Shown piece by piece: positions 28,531-36,254 of a stretch of DNA of 64,000 bases; positions within the stretch are counted from its first letter, which is position 1, and the number at the start of each line of letters is the position of its first letter. The notes under the pieces were generated by a model. The model was not told the origin of the DNA. It searched no databases and was given only the letters and a program-made list of their open reading frames with translations. The translations under genes were made by a program, and so were the position numbers. This stretch comes from Alphaproteobacteria bacterium (GTDB taxonomy: Bacteria; Pseudomonadota; Alphaproteobacteria; Puniceispirillales; Puniceispirillaceae), in contig JADHOL010000004.1 of the NCBI GenBank assembly GCA_016779005.1, positions 1 through 64,000 on the forward strand, written 5' to 3'.

Positions 28531-28792
28531 AATTAGATAAAACTTAAGTTATACTCTTTTCATATCTTGCTCAGAGAAATCCCAACGCACTAATTTTAAT
28601 AGATTATTTGCGTTACTAAATGCGGGGTATTTTGAATAAGAGCGGATCATCGCTCAAAAGTGAAAAATTTTTCTACTTTATTAACAGTTTTTTATTGATT
28701 TTAATTTTAACCTTCTCTCTCATCATGAGAAGTCTTAATTATAGGGCGTTTTCTAGAATATAAGACATTTTAAATTTGGAGAGGAAAAACTA
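28492..28792 (+). other. intergenic region before the sugar-binding protein gene
   Basis: About 300 bases with no gene. It holds the second hairpin copy, a GAGCG/CGCTC 5-bp inverted repeat (28640-28655), a 12-bp A/T palindrome GAAAAATTTTTC (28662-28673), an odd-centred palindrome at 28716-28728, and the ribosome-binding site GGAGAGG (28778-28784) for the gene at 28793. It probably contains that gene's promoter, but I cannot place -35 and -10 boxes with confidence. Confidence 0.5.
28716..28728. promoter_or_regulatory. candidate operator TCTCAT-C-ATGAGA
   Basis: A perfect inverted repeat of two 6-base arms around one central base lies 65 bases upstream of the binding-protein start. CTTCTC/GAGAAG can be paired in an alternative register. 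The size fits a dimeric repressor site, but no regulator gene is in the window to match it to. Confidence 0.35.
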
Positions 28793-29734
28793 ATGAAAAG
28801 ATTGTTATTAGCTTTCGCAGCGATTGCCGTGTCATTTGGTGGCATGTCATTTGGTATTGCAAACGCAGCAGACCACAAAGCGAATATTATTGTTGTAACA
28901 CACGGTTCTGATACAGATGCATTCTGGGGTGTCGTTCGTAATGCAGTTCAGGCCGCAAAAGAGGATACTGGCGCAGAAGTTCAATATAGAAACCCGCCAA
29001 CAGGTGACCTTAACGAGATGGCTTCATTGATTGAAGCGGCTATTGCACAAAACCCAGATGGCATTGTTGTCTCAATTCCAGATCCAGATATTCTTGGTGG
29101 GCCAATTAAAGCCGCTGTTGATGCAGGTATTCCTGTGATTTCAATGAATTCAGGCTCTGGTGTATCAAAAGAGCTTGGTGCAATCATGCATGTTGGTCAG
29201 CCTGAATATGATGCTGGCAAAGGCGGCGGTGAGCGCAGTAAGGGTCTTGGCGGATCTAAGGGCGTTTGTTTTAATCATGAGCCGTTTAATTCTGCGTTGC
29301 TTGATAGATGTCAAGGATTTGCAGATGGCATGGGTGAACAGTTAAATATGGTTGAAGTCTCACAAGACTTTGATGATATCAAAAACACAGTTATCGCATA
29401 TTTGACATCAAATCCAGATACAAACGCTGTAATGGCTGTTGGCCCAACTGGGTGCGATCCAACTATCTCAGCGATTGAGGAAATTGGCAAAGCAGGCGAC
29501 ATTGTGTTGGGTTGTTTTGATTTAGGCCCGCAGATTGTTGATGGTATCATTGGCGGTACGGTTCACTATGCAATTGACCAACAGCAGTTCTTGCAAGGCT
29601 ATATTCCTGTAGTAGTTCTGCACCTAAACCACAGAAATGGCACATTGCCAGGCAATTCAATTAACTCTGGTCCTGGATTTGTAACAACTGCAAACATTGA
29701 TCAAGTTAAAGCACTTGCGGGTGTTGAGCGCTAA
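28793..29734 (+). CDS. sugar/inositol ABC transporter periplasmic binding protein
   Basis: A 313-residue exported protein of the type 1 periplasmic binding fold (RbsB/IbpA-like, Peripla_BP_4). Residues 1-25 or 26 are a signal peptide ending IANA-A. The mature part shows IIVVTHGSDTDAFWGVVRNAVQ, MASLIEAAIAQNPDGIVVSIPD and AGIPVISMNSG, the hinge and ligand strands of pentose, hexose and inositol binders. GGAGAGG precedes the start by eight bases. It is followed by a strong intercistronic terminator and then by its permease and ATPase. The iolE, iolC and iolB genes downstream suggest an inositol-type ligand. Confidence 0.92.
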   Translation: MKRLLLAFAAIAVSFGGMSFGIANAADHKANIIVVTHGSDTDAFWGVVRNAVQAAKEDTGAEVQYRNPPTGDLNEMASLIEAAIAQNPDGIVVSIPDPDILGGPIKAAVDAGIPVISMNSGSGVSKELGAIMHVGQPEYDAGKGGGERSKGLGGSKGVCFNHEPFNSALLDRCQGFADGMGEQLNMVEVSQDFDDIKNTVIAYLTSNPDTNAVMAVGPTGCDPTISAIEEIGKAGDIVLGCFDLGPQIVDGIIGGTVHYAIDQQQFLQGYIPVVVLHLNHRNGTLPGNSINSGPGFVTTANIDQVKALAGVER

Positions 29735-29756
29735 ATTAGATTAATTTGTTACAAGC

Positions 29757-29788
29757 GGTGGGCACTCTCAAATGTGCCCACCTTTTTT
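29757..29788 (+). terminator. intrinsic (partial) terminator between binding protein and permease
   Basis: A perfect 9-bp GC-rich stem (GGTGGGCAC/GTGCCCACC) with an eight-base loop is followed directly by TTTTTT (29783-29788). It is a textbook Rho-independent terminator. Because permease and ATPase genes follow with no clear new promoter, it probably lets part of transcription through, giving an excess of binding protein. Confidence 0.88.
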
Positions 29789-29817
29789 ATTCCTAATTTT
29801 TTTCTGTTAAGGATTGA

Positions 29818-30879
29818 ATGGTTATGGAAGATGAACGTCTAAGAAAGGTCGGCGCACTTCAAACTTTTGTATCGCGCCCTGAACTTGGTTCTGTTTTTGG
29901 ATTAGCTATTATAGTTATAACCTTTATGACCCTGACAAGCATCAGTGGCACTTTCTCGGCTATGTGGACCAATCCAATTGGTATTCAGGCGTGGGTTGAA
30001 TTGGCTGCTTTTGTAGGGATACTCGGTATTGGTGCCTCATTATTGATGATTGCAGGAGAGTTTGATTTGAGTATGGGCGCTAATATTGCCCTTGCTGGTC
30101 ATTCATTTGCCCTTTTGCTTTTATTCGGAGTTCCAGTTGTCCCAGCTATTTTTCTTACATTTGTTGAGTTAGCCATATTAGGCTATATCATAGGAAGCAT
30201 CGTGGTTCGCACAGGCTTGCCCAGTTTTATTGTTACATTAGGGTTCTGGTTTGCAAGTAGAGGGTTTGCGGTATTCCTATCACAGACGCTGGTTAATCAG
30301 TCTCGTCTTTCTGTAAAAACGCAGCTAAAACCACCTGCTGGCGGCGGAGAGGACCCAACCTTAATTGATAATATTTTCGCGTTTGATAAAGCTTTTGGCC
30401 TGCCCTTTGATGCAGAGGTATATTACTTTGTCATTCTGGTGATTATTACGGCATTCATGCTACATCGCACGCGCTATGGAAATTGGATTTATGCGGCTGG
30501 CGGGGATGCACAAGCTGCAAGAGCGGTTGGTGTTCCCGTAAATCGTGTGAAAATTAGTTTATTCATGGTCTCAACCTGTCTTGCTTGTCTGCTTGGTATA
30601 TTAACCGTAATGACATCTGGTGCCTCTGATCCTAAAGCTGGCGATTTCCGCGAATTACACGCAATCGCAGCCGCTGTTATAGGGGGATGCGCTCTTATGG
30701 GGGGGTATGGTTCTGTTATTGGTGCTGTTCTGGGTGCCTTAATTTTTGCAATTGCAAGCAGAGGTATTAACTTCGTGCCATTCATTGATAATAATCTATT
30801 TAGGGTTATGCTTGGCTTCTTGGTGTTAGGAGCAGCTTTGCTTAATCAGTTCTTGCGTAACAGAGTCTTGCGAGGGTGA
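29818..30879 (+). CDS. sugar ABC transporter permease, RbsC family
   Basis: A 353-residue membrane protein with about nine or ten hydrophobic segments. IAGEFDLSMGANIALAGHSF near residue 80 is the RbsC-family permease signature (G-x-x-D-L-S-x-G), and AAAVIGGCALMGGYGSVIGAVLGALIFAI near residue 282 is the coupling region that contacts the ATPase. AAGGA (29809-29813) serves either this ATG or one two codons later. The stop is one base before the ATPase start. It forms the channel of the importer. Confidence 0.93.
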   Translation: MVMEDERLRKVGALQTFVSRPELGSVFGLAIIVITFMTLTSISGTFSAMWTNPIGIQAWVELAAFVGILGIGASLLMIAGEFDLSMGANIALAGHSFALLLLFGVPVVPAIFLTFVELAILGYIIGSIVVRTGLPSFIVTLGFWFASRGFAVFLSQTLVNQSRLSVKTQLKPPAGGGEDPTLIDNIFAFDKAFGLPFDAEVYYFVILVIITAFMLHRTRYGNWIYAAGGDAQAARAVGVPVNRVKISLFMVSTCLACLLGILTVMTSGASDPKAGDFRELHAIAAAVIGGCALMGGYGSVIGAVLGALIFAIASRGINFVPFIDNNLFRVMLGFLVLGAALLNQFLRNRVLRG

Positions 30880-30880
30880 C

Positions 30881-31642
30881 ATGACAGCAACTATCCAACT
30901 CAAAGGTGTTTCAAAATTTTTTGGTAACATCATCGCGCTAAAAGATATTTCTTTTGAGGCTCATAAGGGGGAAGTTACAGCACTGCTAGGTGATAATGGT
31001 GCTGGTAAATCAACGCTTATAAAATGTTTATCTGGAGTGCATACCCCAGATGAAGGCGAAATATTGATTGAGGGCAAGCCTGTTAAATTTGGATCCCCTC
31101 GTCAGGCAGCTGCTGCTGGCATCGGCACGGTTTATCAGGATTTGGCACTGCAACCATTAATGAGTGTTTCTCGCAATTTCTTTCTGGGCAGAGAAATAAG
31201 TAAAGGGCTATTTCTTGATCTGAATAAAATGAGCGAGGTTACACGGCAGGAGATGGCTAAACTTGGCATTGATGTTGCGGATCCAAATCAGCCAATAGGC
31301 ACATTATCAGGGGGACAGAGACAGACATTGGCGATTGCGCGTGCCATCTATTTTGGCGCAAAGGTACTTATTCTTGATGAGCCTACATCTGCACTTGGGC
31401 AAAAACAGCAACTAGAAGTCTTAAGAACCGTAAATGAGGTGCGCAATCGTAATGATATCGCAATTATTTTTATTACTCATAATGATCTTCACGCAAGGCT
31501 CATTGGTGATAGGTTCACATTTTTAAATAGAGGACGCATTCTTGCAGATGGAACCAAAAGTGAAATAGACCCGGATAATTTGCGCAACCTAATGGCAGGG
31601 GGTGCTGAATTAGCAGAATTGGAAGCTGAGCTAAAAAACTAA
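30881..31642 (+). CDS. sugar ABC transporter ATP-binding protein (single domain)
   Basis: A 253-residue ABC ATPase with Walker A GDNGAGKST near residue 37, Q-loop YQDLALQP near 88, signature LSGGQRQ near 144, Walker B VLILDEPTSALG near 162 and the switch histidine in FITHNDLHA near 197. Only one ABC domain is present, in contrast to the fused two-domain RbsA type, so it should work as a homodimer as in FrcA-like systems. It energises import with the permease one base upstream. Confidence 0.94.
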   Translation: MTATIQLKGVSKFFGNIIALKDISFEAHKGEVTALLGDNGAGKSTLIKCLSGVHTPDEGEILIEGKPVKFGSPRQAAAAGIGTVYQDLALQPLMSVSRNFFLGREISKGLFLDLNKMSEVTRQEMAKLGIDVADPNQPIGTLSGGQRQTLAIARAIYFGAKVLILDEPTSALGQKQQLEVLRTVNEVRNRNDIAIIFITHNDLHARLIGDRFTFLNRGRILADGTKSEIDPDNLRNLMAGGAELAELEAELKN

Positions 31643-31677
31643 ATTCGAAAATGTGTTTGTAAAGATAGGAGGCTATA

Positions 31678-32505
31678 ATGGCACGTATTATTTCAGCCAA
31701 AGAAATTGAGTTAGCAACTAACGCGTTAATGGATGGCCCTGGATTTTTTATGTTTGAGTCTGTTTTTGATGAGCAAGAGGTCGCACAAGCCAACAAGATT
31801 ATTAAATATCATTCAGATAATAAAATTGGCGCCACACATTTTCATGGCGCCCATTCAGATAAAATTCATCTTCAACGACGTGTCTGGAACCTGCTTAATA
31901 AGGGACAGGTTTTTGTAGATATGGTGCAACATCACGCTGTGATGGAGATTTTTTCCAAAATATTAGGCAATAATTTTATATTGGGATCTTATGCTGCTAA
32001 CAGATTACTCCCCGGTGCGCCAGGGCAGGAGCCGCACTTAGATTATCCCTATTGGGATATGTATAATAGGGACGAATTTCCGATTGGAATAAATTCAAGC
32101 TATCACATGAACTGTCAGTCTCTTATTGCATTACATGAGTTCACAGCAGAAAATGGCGCTACAGCGGTTGTTCCTAACTCCCAAAAGAGAGGGGTTTATC
32201 CAACACAGGACGCATTTGATGCAGAATTTATTCAAACCACCTGCCCGTCAGGCTCAATGTTGGTGTTTGTTGGTATGACATGGCATTGTTCAATGCCGAA
32301 TAATTCTGATGCTGAGCGAACATCCATATTAGGACAATATCTACCTAAATTTGTAAAACCAATGGAAGATTTAGGCAGAAGTGTTAATCCTGAGATTATC
32401 GCAAGCGCAACCCCAGAATTGCGACAACTTTTGGGGATTGATTTGCGTTATCCTGAATTGCTTGAAGATGCTGAAACGGGAAATGCAGAAGGCCAGCAAC
32501 GCTGA
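31678..32505 (+). CDS. phytanoyl-CoA dioxygenase (PhyH) family Fe(II)/2-oxoglutarate oxygenase
   Basis: A 275-residue PhyH-family protein. The iron facial triad is visible as HLD in QEPHLDYPYWD (near residue 120) and a distal His in MTWHCSMPN (near 202). The arginine of DAERTSILGQY is a candidate 2-oxoglutarate contact. A perfect AGGAGG lies five bases before the ATG. It sits between the ABC importer and iolE in the same direction, so it is probably part of the catabolic operon, hydroxylating or oxidatively demethylating or dephosphonylating the imported compound. Substrate unknown; no standard inositol locus needs this enzyme. Confidence 0.87.
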   Translation: MARIISAKEIELATNALMDGPGFFMFESVFDEQEVAQANKIIKYHSDNKIGATHFHGAHSDKIHLQRRVWNLLNKGQVFVDMVQHHAVMEIFSKILGNNFILGSYAANRLLPGAPGQEPHLDYPYWDMYNRDEFPIGINSSYHMNCQSLIALHEFTAENGATAVVPNSQKRGVYPTQDAFDAEFIQTTCPSGSMLVFVGMTWHCSMPNNSDAERTSILGQYLPKFVKPMEDLGRSVNPEIIASATPELRQLLGIDLRYPELLEDAETGNAEGQQR

Positions 32506-32546
32506 GCGTTTATGATTATTGATTTTTTTAAAAAGGGCTGTTGGTT

Positions 32547-33446
32547 ATGGAAATACGTCTTGGCATGTCACCCATTTCATGGAGTAATGATGATTTACCC
32601 CAGCTTGGCGGGGATACCCCTCTTGAGGTTTGCCTGCGTGAGACAAGAATGGCAGGCTTCACTGGAACAGAAACTGGAGGAAAATTTCCAAAACAGCCAG
32701 ATGCCCTAAGCGCGGTCTTAAATGAGCATGATTTATCTTTAGTCTCAGGATGGTATTCAGGCACGCTGATTCATAATGATATTGCCTCAGAAATTGAGCA
32801 AATAACCCCTCAGCTAGCCCTTTTTAAAGAGGTAGGCGCATCGGTAATAGTGTATGGGGAGACTTATAAAACCATTCAGAATCAGCAATCTCGTCCATTA
32901 TCCACCAGATTAAAGCTATCTGAATTTGATGTTGCAGAATATGGCAAAAAACTCACCCATCTGGCAGAACATTGCGCGGAACAGGGCGTTCCACTTACGT
33001 TTCATCATCATATGGGAACCGCAGTTGAAAGCGAGCATGAAATAGATAGTCTAATGTCTAATACAGGAGAGGCGGTAGGTTTATTATTGGATACAGGACA
33101 TTTGCTATTTGCTGGTGGAAATATTTCCTCTGTCATATCCAATCACGGTAGCCGAATAAACCATGTTCATACCAAAGACATACGAAGCAAGGTTATGAAT
33201 TCTATTAATAAACAAGAGAACTCATTTCTTGATTCTGTTTTACGAGGTGTTTTTACGGTACCAGGGGACGGCATGATAGATTATGACGGTGTCATGCGTG
33301 AGCTATATTCAGCTGGGTATGAAGGCTGGGTAATTATCGAGGCAGAACAAGACCCTGCAAAGGCTAATCCCCTTGAATATGCTAAAATTGGGTTTAATGC
33401 GCTGGATAGAGCAAGACGAAATGCAGGGTATCAGTTGCGAGCCTAA
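32547..33446 (+). CDS. iolE: inosose dehydratase-like protein, IolE
   Basis: About 299 residues of the xylose-isomerase-like TIM-barrel family. RLGMSPISWSNDDLPQLGG at the N-terminus and AGFTGTETGGKFP next match the IolE subgroup, which dehydrates 2-keto-myo-inositol. Metal ligands are likely Glu in VYGETY, Asp in LLLDTGH, His in HVHTKD and Glu in VIIEAEQD. AAAGGG lies nine bases before the ATG at 32547, which is preferred over a TTG two codons earlier. It is followed 19 bases on by iolC. Confidence 0.88.
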   Translation: MEIRLGMSPISWSNDDLPQLGGDTPLEVCLRETRMAGFTGTETGGKFPKQPDALSAVLNEHDLSLVSGWYSGTLIHNDIASEIEQITPQLALFKEVGASVIVYGETYKTIQNQQSRPLSTRLKLSEFDVAEYGKKLTHLAEHCAEQGVPLTFHHHMGTAVESEHEIDSLMSNTGEAVGLLLDTGHLLFAGGNISSVISNHGSRINHVHTKDIRSKVMNSINKQENSFLDSVLRGVFTVPGDGMIDYDGVMRELYSAGYEGWVIIEAEQDPAKANPLEYAKIGFNALDRARRNAGYQLRA

Positions 33447-33465
33447 GGCAGGGAAATAAACCAAG

Positions 33466-34458
33466 ATGAAGCATATACTTCCTGCATGGCTGGATTCTCT
33501 ATCAAGAGATGGCAGCTTTATCGTTGTTGGAAGAGCTGGCATGGATTTATATCCAACGCCTGCAGGCACAAAGATATCTAGTGCAACAACCTTTAGCTCA
33601 GATGTTGGGGGCTCTGCTGGTAATATTGCTGTGGCACTCGCACGTTCTGGTCAGAAAGTGGAGTTGCTTTCAAGCTTATCAAGCGATCCAATTGGAGATT
33701 TTGTAGCAGAAAACCTCAAAAATTTTGGGGTTGGATTAACCTATATAGATAGAACCACAGGGCTTCAAAGAACCTCTCTTGCAATAGCAGAAGCGCTTGC
33801 GGATGCACCAGAGGTGGTGATTTATCGCAATAATGCATCAGATCTAATCCTTAATTCGTCTTATATAACAAATCTACCTCTGGCAGTGTCTAAAGCGATT
33901 ATTTTTACAGGAACAGCCCTTTCAAGCAAGCAAGCAAACCAGCAATTAAGACAACTTGCCCAAGATGCGAACGCACATCAGTGTCCTGTAATTTTAGATA
34001 TTGATTACCGGGAAATGGCCTGGCCATCTCAAAATCAGGCAAGGGAGGTACTCTCTGAATTTTGCGATTATGTGGATTTGCTTGTTGGTAATGATGAGGA
34101 GTTTGCGATGCTTTCTGGTGGCTCGATATCAGACGGAAAATCATATGCCCTAAAATTTGCGGCAGATGATAGAGTGGCACTTTATAAAGCAGGTAGTGCT
34201 GGATGTGATATCTTTAGCCGTCATATAAGCGAGCATATATCAATTTATAAGGTAACACCACTTAAGCCATTTGGAGCAGGAGATGCCTTTTTGGGTAATG
34301 TGATGGGTCATCTTGTATATGAGCAAAACTGGGTTGAGGCGATCAAGGCAGGGGCGGCGGCGGCAGCCATGGTTGTCAGCAGACAAGGCTGTGCCTCTGC
34401 CATGCCAGATAAACAGAGTCTCATAAAATTTCAGTCAGAAACAAAATTTGGTTTGTAA
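33466..34458 (+). CDS. iolC: 5-dehydro-2-deoxygluconokinase, IolC (PfkB family)
   Basis: A 330-residue PfkB-type sugar kinase. FIVVGRAGMDLYPTPAGTKI near residue 15 is the IolC-specific opening, DVGGSAGNIAVALARSG near residue 45 is the first PfkB signature, and PLKPFGAGDAFLGNVMGHL near residue 265 is the second, containing the catalytic aspartate and the anion hole. The reaction is phosphorylation of 2-deoxy-5-keto-gluconate at C6. It belongs with iolE, iolB and the aldolase. CAGGGAAA precedes the start. Confidence 0.88.
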   Translation: MKHILPAWLDSLSRDGSFIVVGRAGMDLYPTPAGTKISSATTFSSDVGGSAGNIAVALARSGQKVELLSSLSSDPIGDFVAENLKNFGVGLTYIDRTTGLQRTSLAIAEALADAPEVVIYRNNASDLILNSSYITNLPLAVSKAIIFTGTALSSKQANQQLRQLAQDANAHQCPVILDIDYREMAWPSQNQAREVLSEFCDYVDLLVGNDEEFAMLSGGSISDGKSYALKFAADDRVALYKAGSAGCDIFSRHISEHISIYKVTPLKPFGAGDAFLGNVMGHLVYEQNWVEAIKAGAAAAAMVVSRQGCASAMPDKQSLIKFQSETKFGL

Positions 34459-34491
34459 TGGATGCTATCAAAAATTGAATGAGGATTAGTC

Positions 34492-35334
34492 ATGCATATT
34501 CCACCCCACGATAATAATAATGTGCCGATAATTGACAGGAATAATAGTCAGGTTCCGCTGACCTATTTTAATATTGTAAAATTAAAAAAATCGGAACGCT
34601 TTTCCTATTCGATTGACGGGTATGAAAGCTGTGTAGTCCCGGCAACTGGCACAATTGATCTGGTGCTAGAAAATAGAGTAATCGAGGTGCTGGGCAGGCG
34701 TAGCCTTAATGTCTGGGATGAAGAGCCAGAGGGTGTGTATGTGCCAACAGGTCAAACAGCTGAGATAATTTGTCTTTCTGATAGCTGTGAGGTTTTTATT
34801 GCAGGCGCTAAATTTGATCAGACATTAGAGCCTATCGTAATTCGCTCCACAGATATTGACCTTGTGCAATATGGCTCAGATGAGACAAAAACCCATCGCA
34901 AAATAAAACATATATTAGGTCAGAAACAAGCGGGTAGAGTCGGCAGATTGCTTGTTTCTGAATTATATACAGTAGGGCAGGGCGGCTGGTCAGGCTTTCC
35001 CCCGCACAAGCATGATACAAATAGACTGCCAGATGAGACAAGACATGATGAGGTCTATAATTTCAGGTTTAAACCAGAGAATGGCTTTGGGATGCAGTTA
35101 TTACAACCAGAAGATGGCAGTACAGGAGACGCATTTCATATTACAAATAGCTCTAGTTTTGCTATTCCTGCTGGCTATCATCCATGCGTTGTTGCACCTG
35201 GTTATGAGATGTATTATTTCACCATTTTGGGAGGGCTGTCCCAGCGCCCACTTGTGCAATATTTTCAACCAGAGCATGCTTGGCAAATTGAAACTATCCC
35301 TGGCATTAAAGACATGATTGCAAAATTCAAATGA
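34492..35334 (+). CDS. iolB: 5-deoxy-glucuronate isomerase, IolB
   Basis: A 280-residue bicupin of the KduI/IolB family. GGWSGFPPHKHDTNRLPDET followed by DEVYNFRFKPENGFGMQ contains the metal-binding histidines and glutamate, and PAGYHPCVVAPGYEMYYF is the second conserved half. IolB isomerises 5-deoxyglucuronate to 2-deoxy-5-keto-gluconate, the substrate of IolC upstream. The last four bases overlap the aldolase start (ATGA), so the two are translationally coupled. Confidence 0.9.
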   Translation: MHIPPHDNNNVPIIDRNNSQVPLTYFNIVKLKKSERFSYSIDGYESCVVPATGTIDLVLENRVIEVLGRRSLNVWDEEPEGVYVPTGQTAEIICLSDSCEVFIAGAKFDQTLEPIVIRSTDIDLVQYGSDETKTHRKIKHILGQKQAGRVGRLLVSELYTVGQGGWSGFPPHKHDTNRLPDETRHDEVYNFRFKPENGFGMQLLQPEDGSTGDAFHITNSSSFAIPAGYHPCVVAPGYEMYYFTILGGLSQRPLVQYFQPEHAWQIETIPGIKDMIAKFK

Positions 35335-36155
35335 CAATCGCCTCACTTGCAACTATTTTAAATCAGGCTCGGCAGAATAACCAAGCCATTGCTGGGCTAG
35401 TAGTGCTTGGATGGGAAGATATCACCGCTTTTATAGCGGCGGCAGAGGCAGAAAATATGCCAGTGATATTGCAGGCAGGACCTGGATGCAGGGCTCATAC
35501 CCCGCTTCCAGTGCTTGGTGCCATGTTTCGCTATGCAGCAGAGAGAGCATCTGTCCCAATTGTCTGCCATCTAGACCATGGATATGAGATACAAGAAATA
35601 GAAGAAGCTATTCAATCTGGCTTTTCATCAGTGATGATTGATGGCTCTAAAAAGCCTTTATCCCAGAATATAGAAATAACAGGACATGTGGTTTCTATTG
35701 CGCATAGGGCGGGCGTCAGCGTCGAAGGCGAGATTGGCATTGTTGGCTATACGGACGGGTTAAGCTCACAAGGCACCGAGCCAGATGAAGCTGCTAGATT
35801 AGCGCGTGAGACAGGGGTTGATGCACTTGCTATCTCTGCTGGTAATACGCATTTGCAAACACAAGCCTCTGCTATTATTGATGAGGTGTTAGTGGAGAAA
35901 ATAGCTCAACGGATTGAATGTCCGATTGTGCTTCATGGAGGCTCTGGAATACCGCACAGCGTAAGACGCAGACTTGCACGCAAGGGCTTGGTATCAAAAT
36001 TTAATATTGGCACTGAATTGAGACAGGTTTTTGGCAGTACCTTGCGAAAGACGCTCGACGAAGACCCAAACATATTTGACAGGTTAACGATATTAAAAAC
36101 CCTACAAGCCCCTTTATGTGATGCAACAAGACATATTATAGCAAATCTAAAATAG
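35331..36155 (+). CDS. class II (zinc) aldolase, IolJ/fructose-bisphosphate aldolase family
   Basis: A 274-residue class II aldolase. Zinc ligands appear in CHLDHGYE (near residue 82) and in the later VLHGGSGIP (near 203), with VSVEGEIGIVGYTDG carrying the conserved acidic stretch between them. FNIGTELR binds the phosphate of DHAP. In this operon it most likely splits 2-deoxy-5-keto-gluconate 6-phosphate to DHAP and malonic semialdehyde, the IolJ reaction. It ends the plus-strand operon just before a strong terminator. Confidence 0.88.
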   Translation: MTIASLATILNQARQNNQAIAGLVVLGWEDITAFIAAAEAENMPVILQAGPGCRAHTPLPVLGAMFRYAAERASVPIVCHLDHGYEIQEIEEAIQSGFSSVMIDGSKKPLSQNIEITGHVVSIAHRAGVSVEGEIGIVGYTDGLSSQGTEPDEAARLARETGVDALAISAGNTHLQTQASAIIDEVLVEKIAQRIECPIVLHGGSGIPHSVRRRLARKGLVSKFNIGTELRQVFGSTLRKTLDEDPNIFDRLTILKTLQAPLCDATRHIIANLK

Positions 36156-36197
36156 CCAACAAAACGCACGGTGCGTATTATCTCATAACAGAGAATA

Positions 36198-36232
36198 AAA
36201 AAAGGGATGGCACCTATAAAGCCATCCCTTTT
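36198..36232. terminator. bidirectional intrinsic terminator
   Basis: A perfect 12-bp stem (AAAAGGGATGGC/GCCATCCCTTTT) with a nine-base loop, preceded by an A-run and ending in a short T-run, lies in the convergent gap between the aldolase and the minus-strand aldehyde dehydrogenase. It can terminate both transcripts. Confidence 0.9.
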
Positions 36233-36254
36233 GCTATATGTTTCTGCTGAATTT

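Noticed and set aside
29757-29788. Riboswitch before the permease gene
   Set aside because: The structure is a simple stem with a T-tract, without the conserved core of a known riboswitch.
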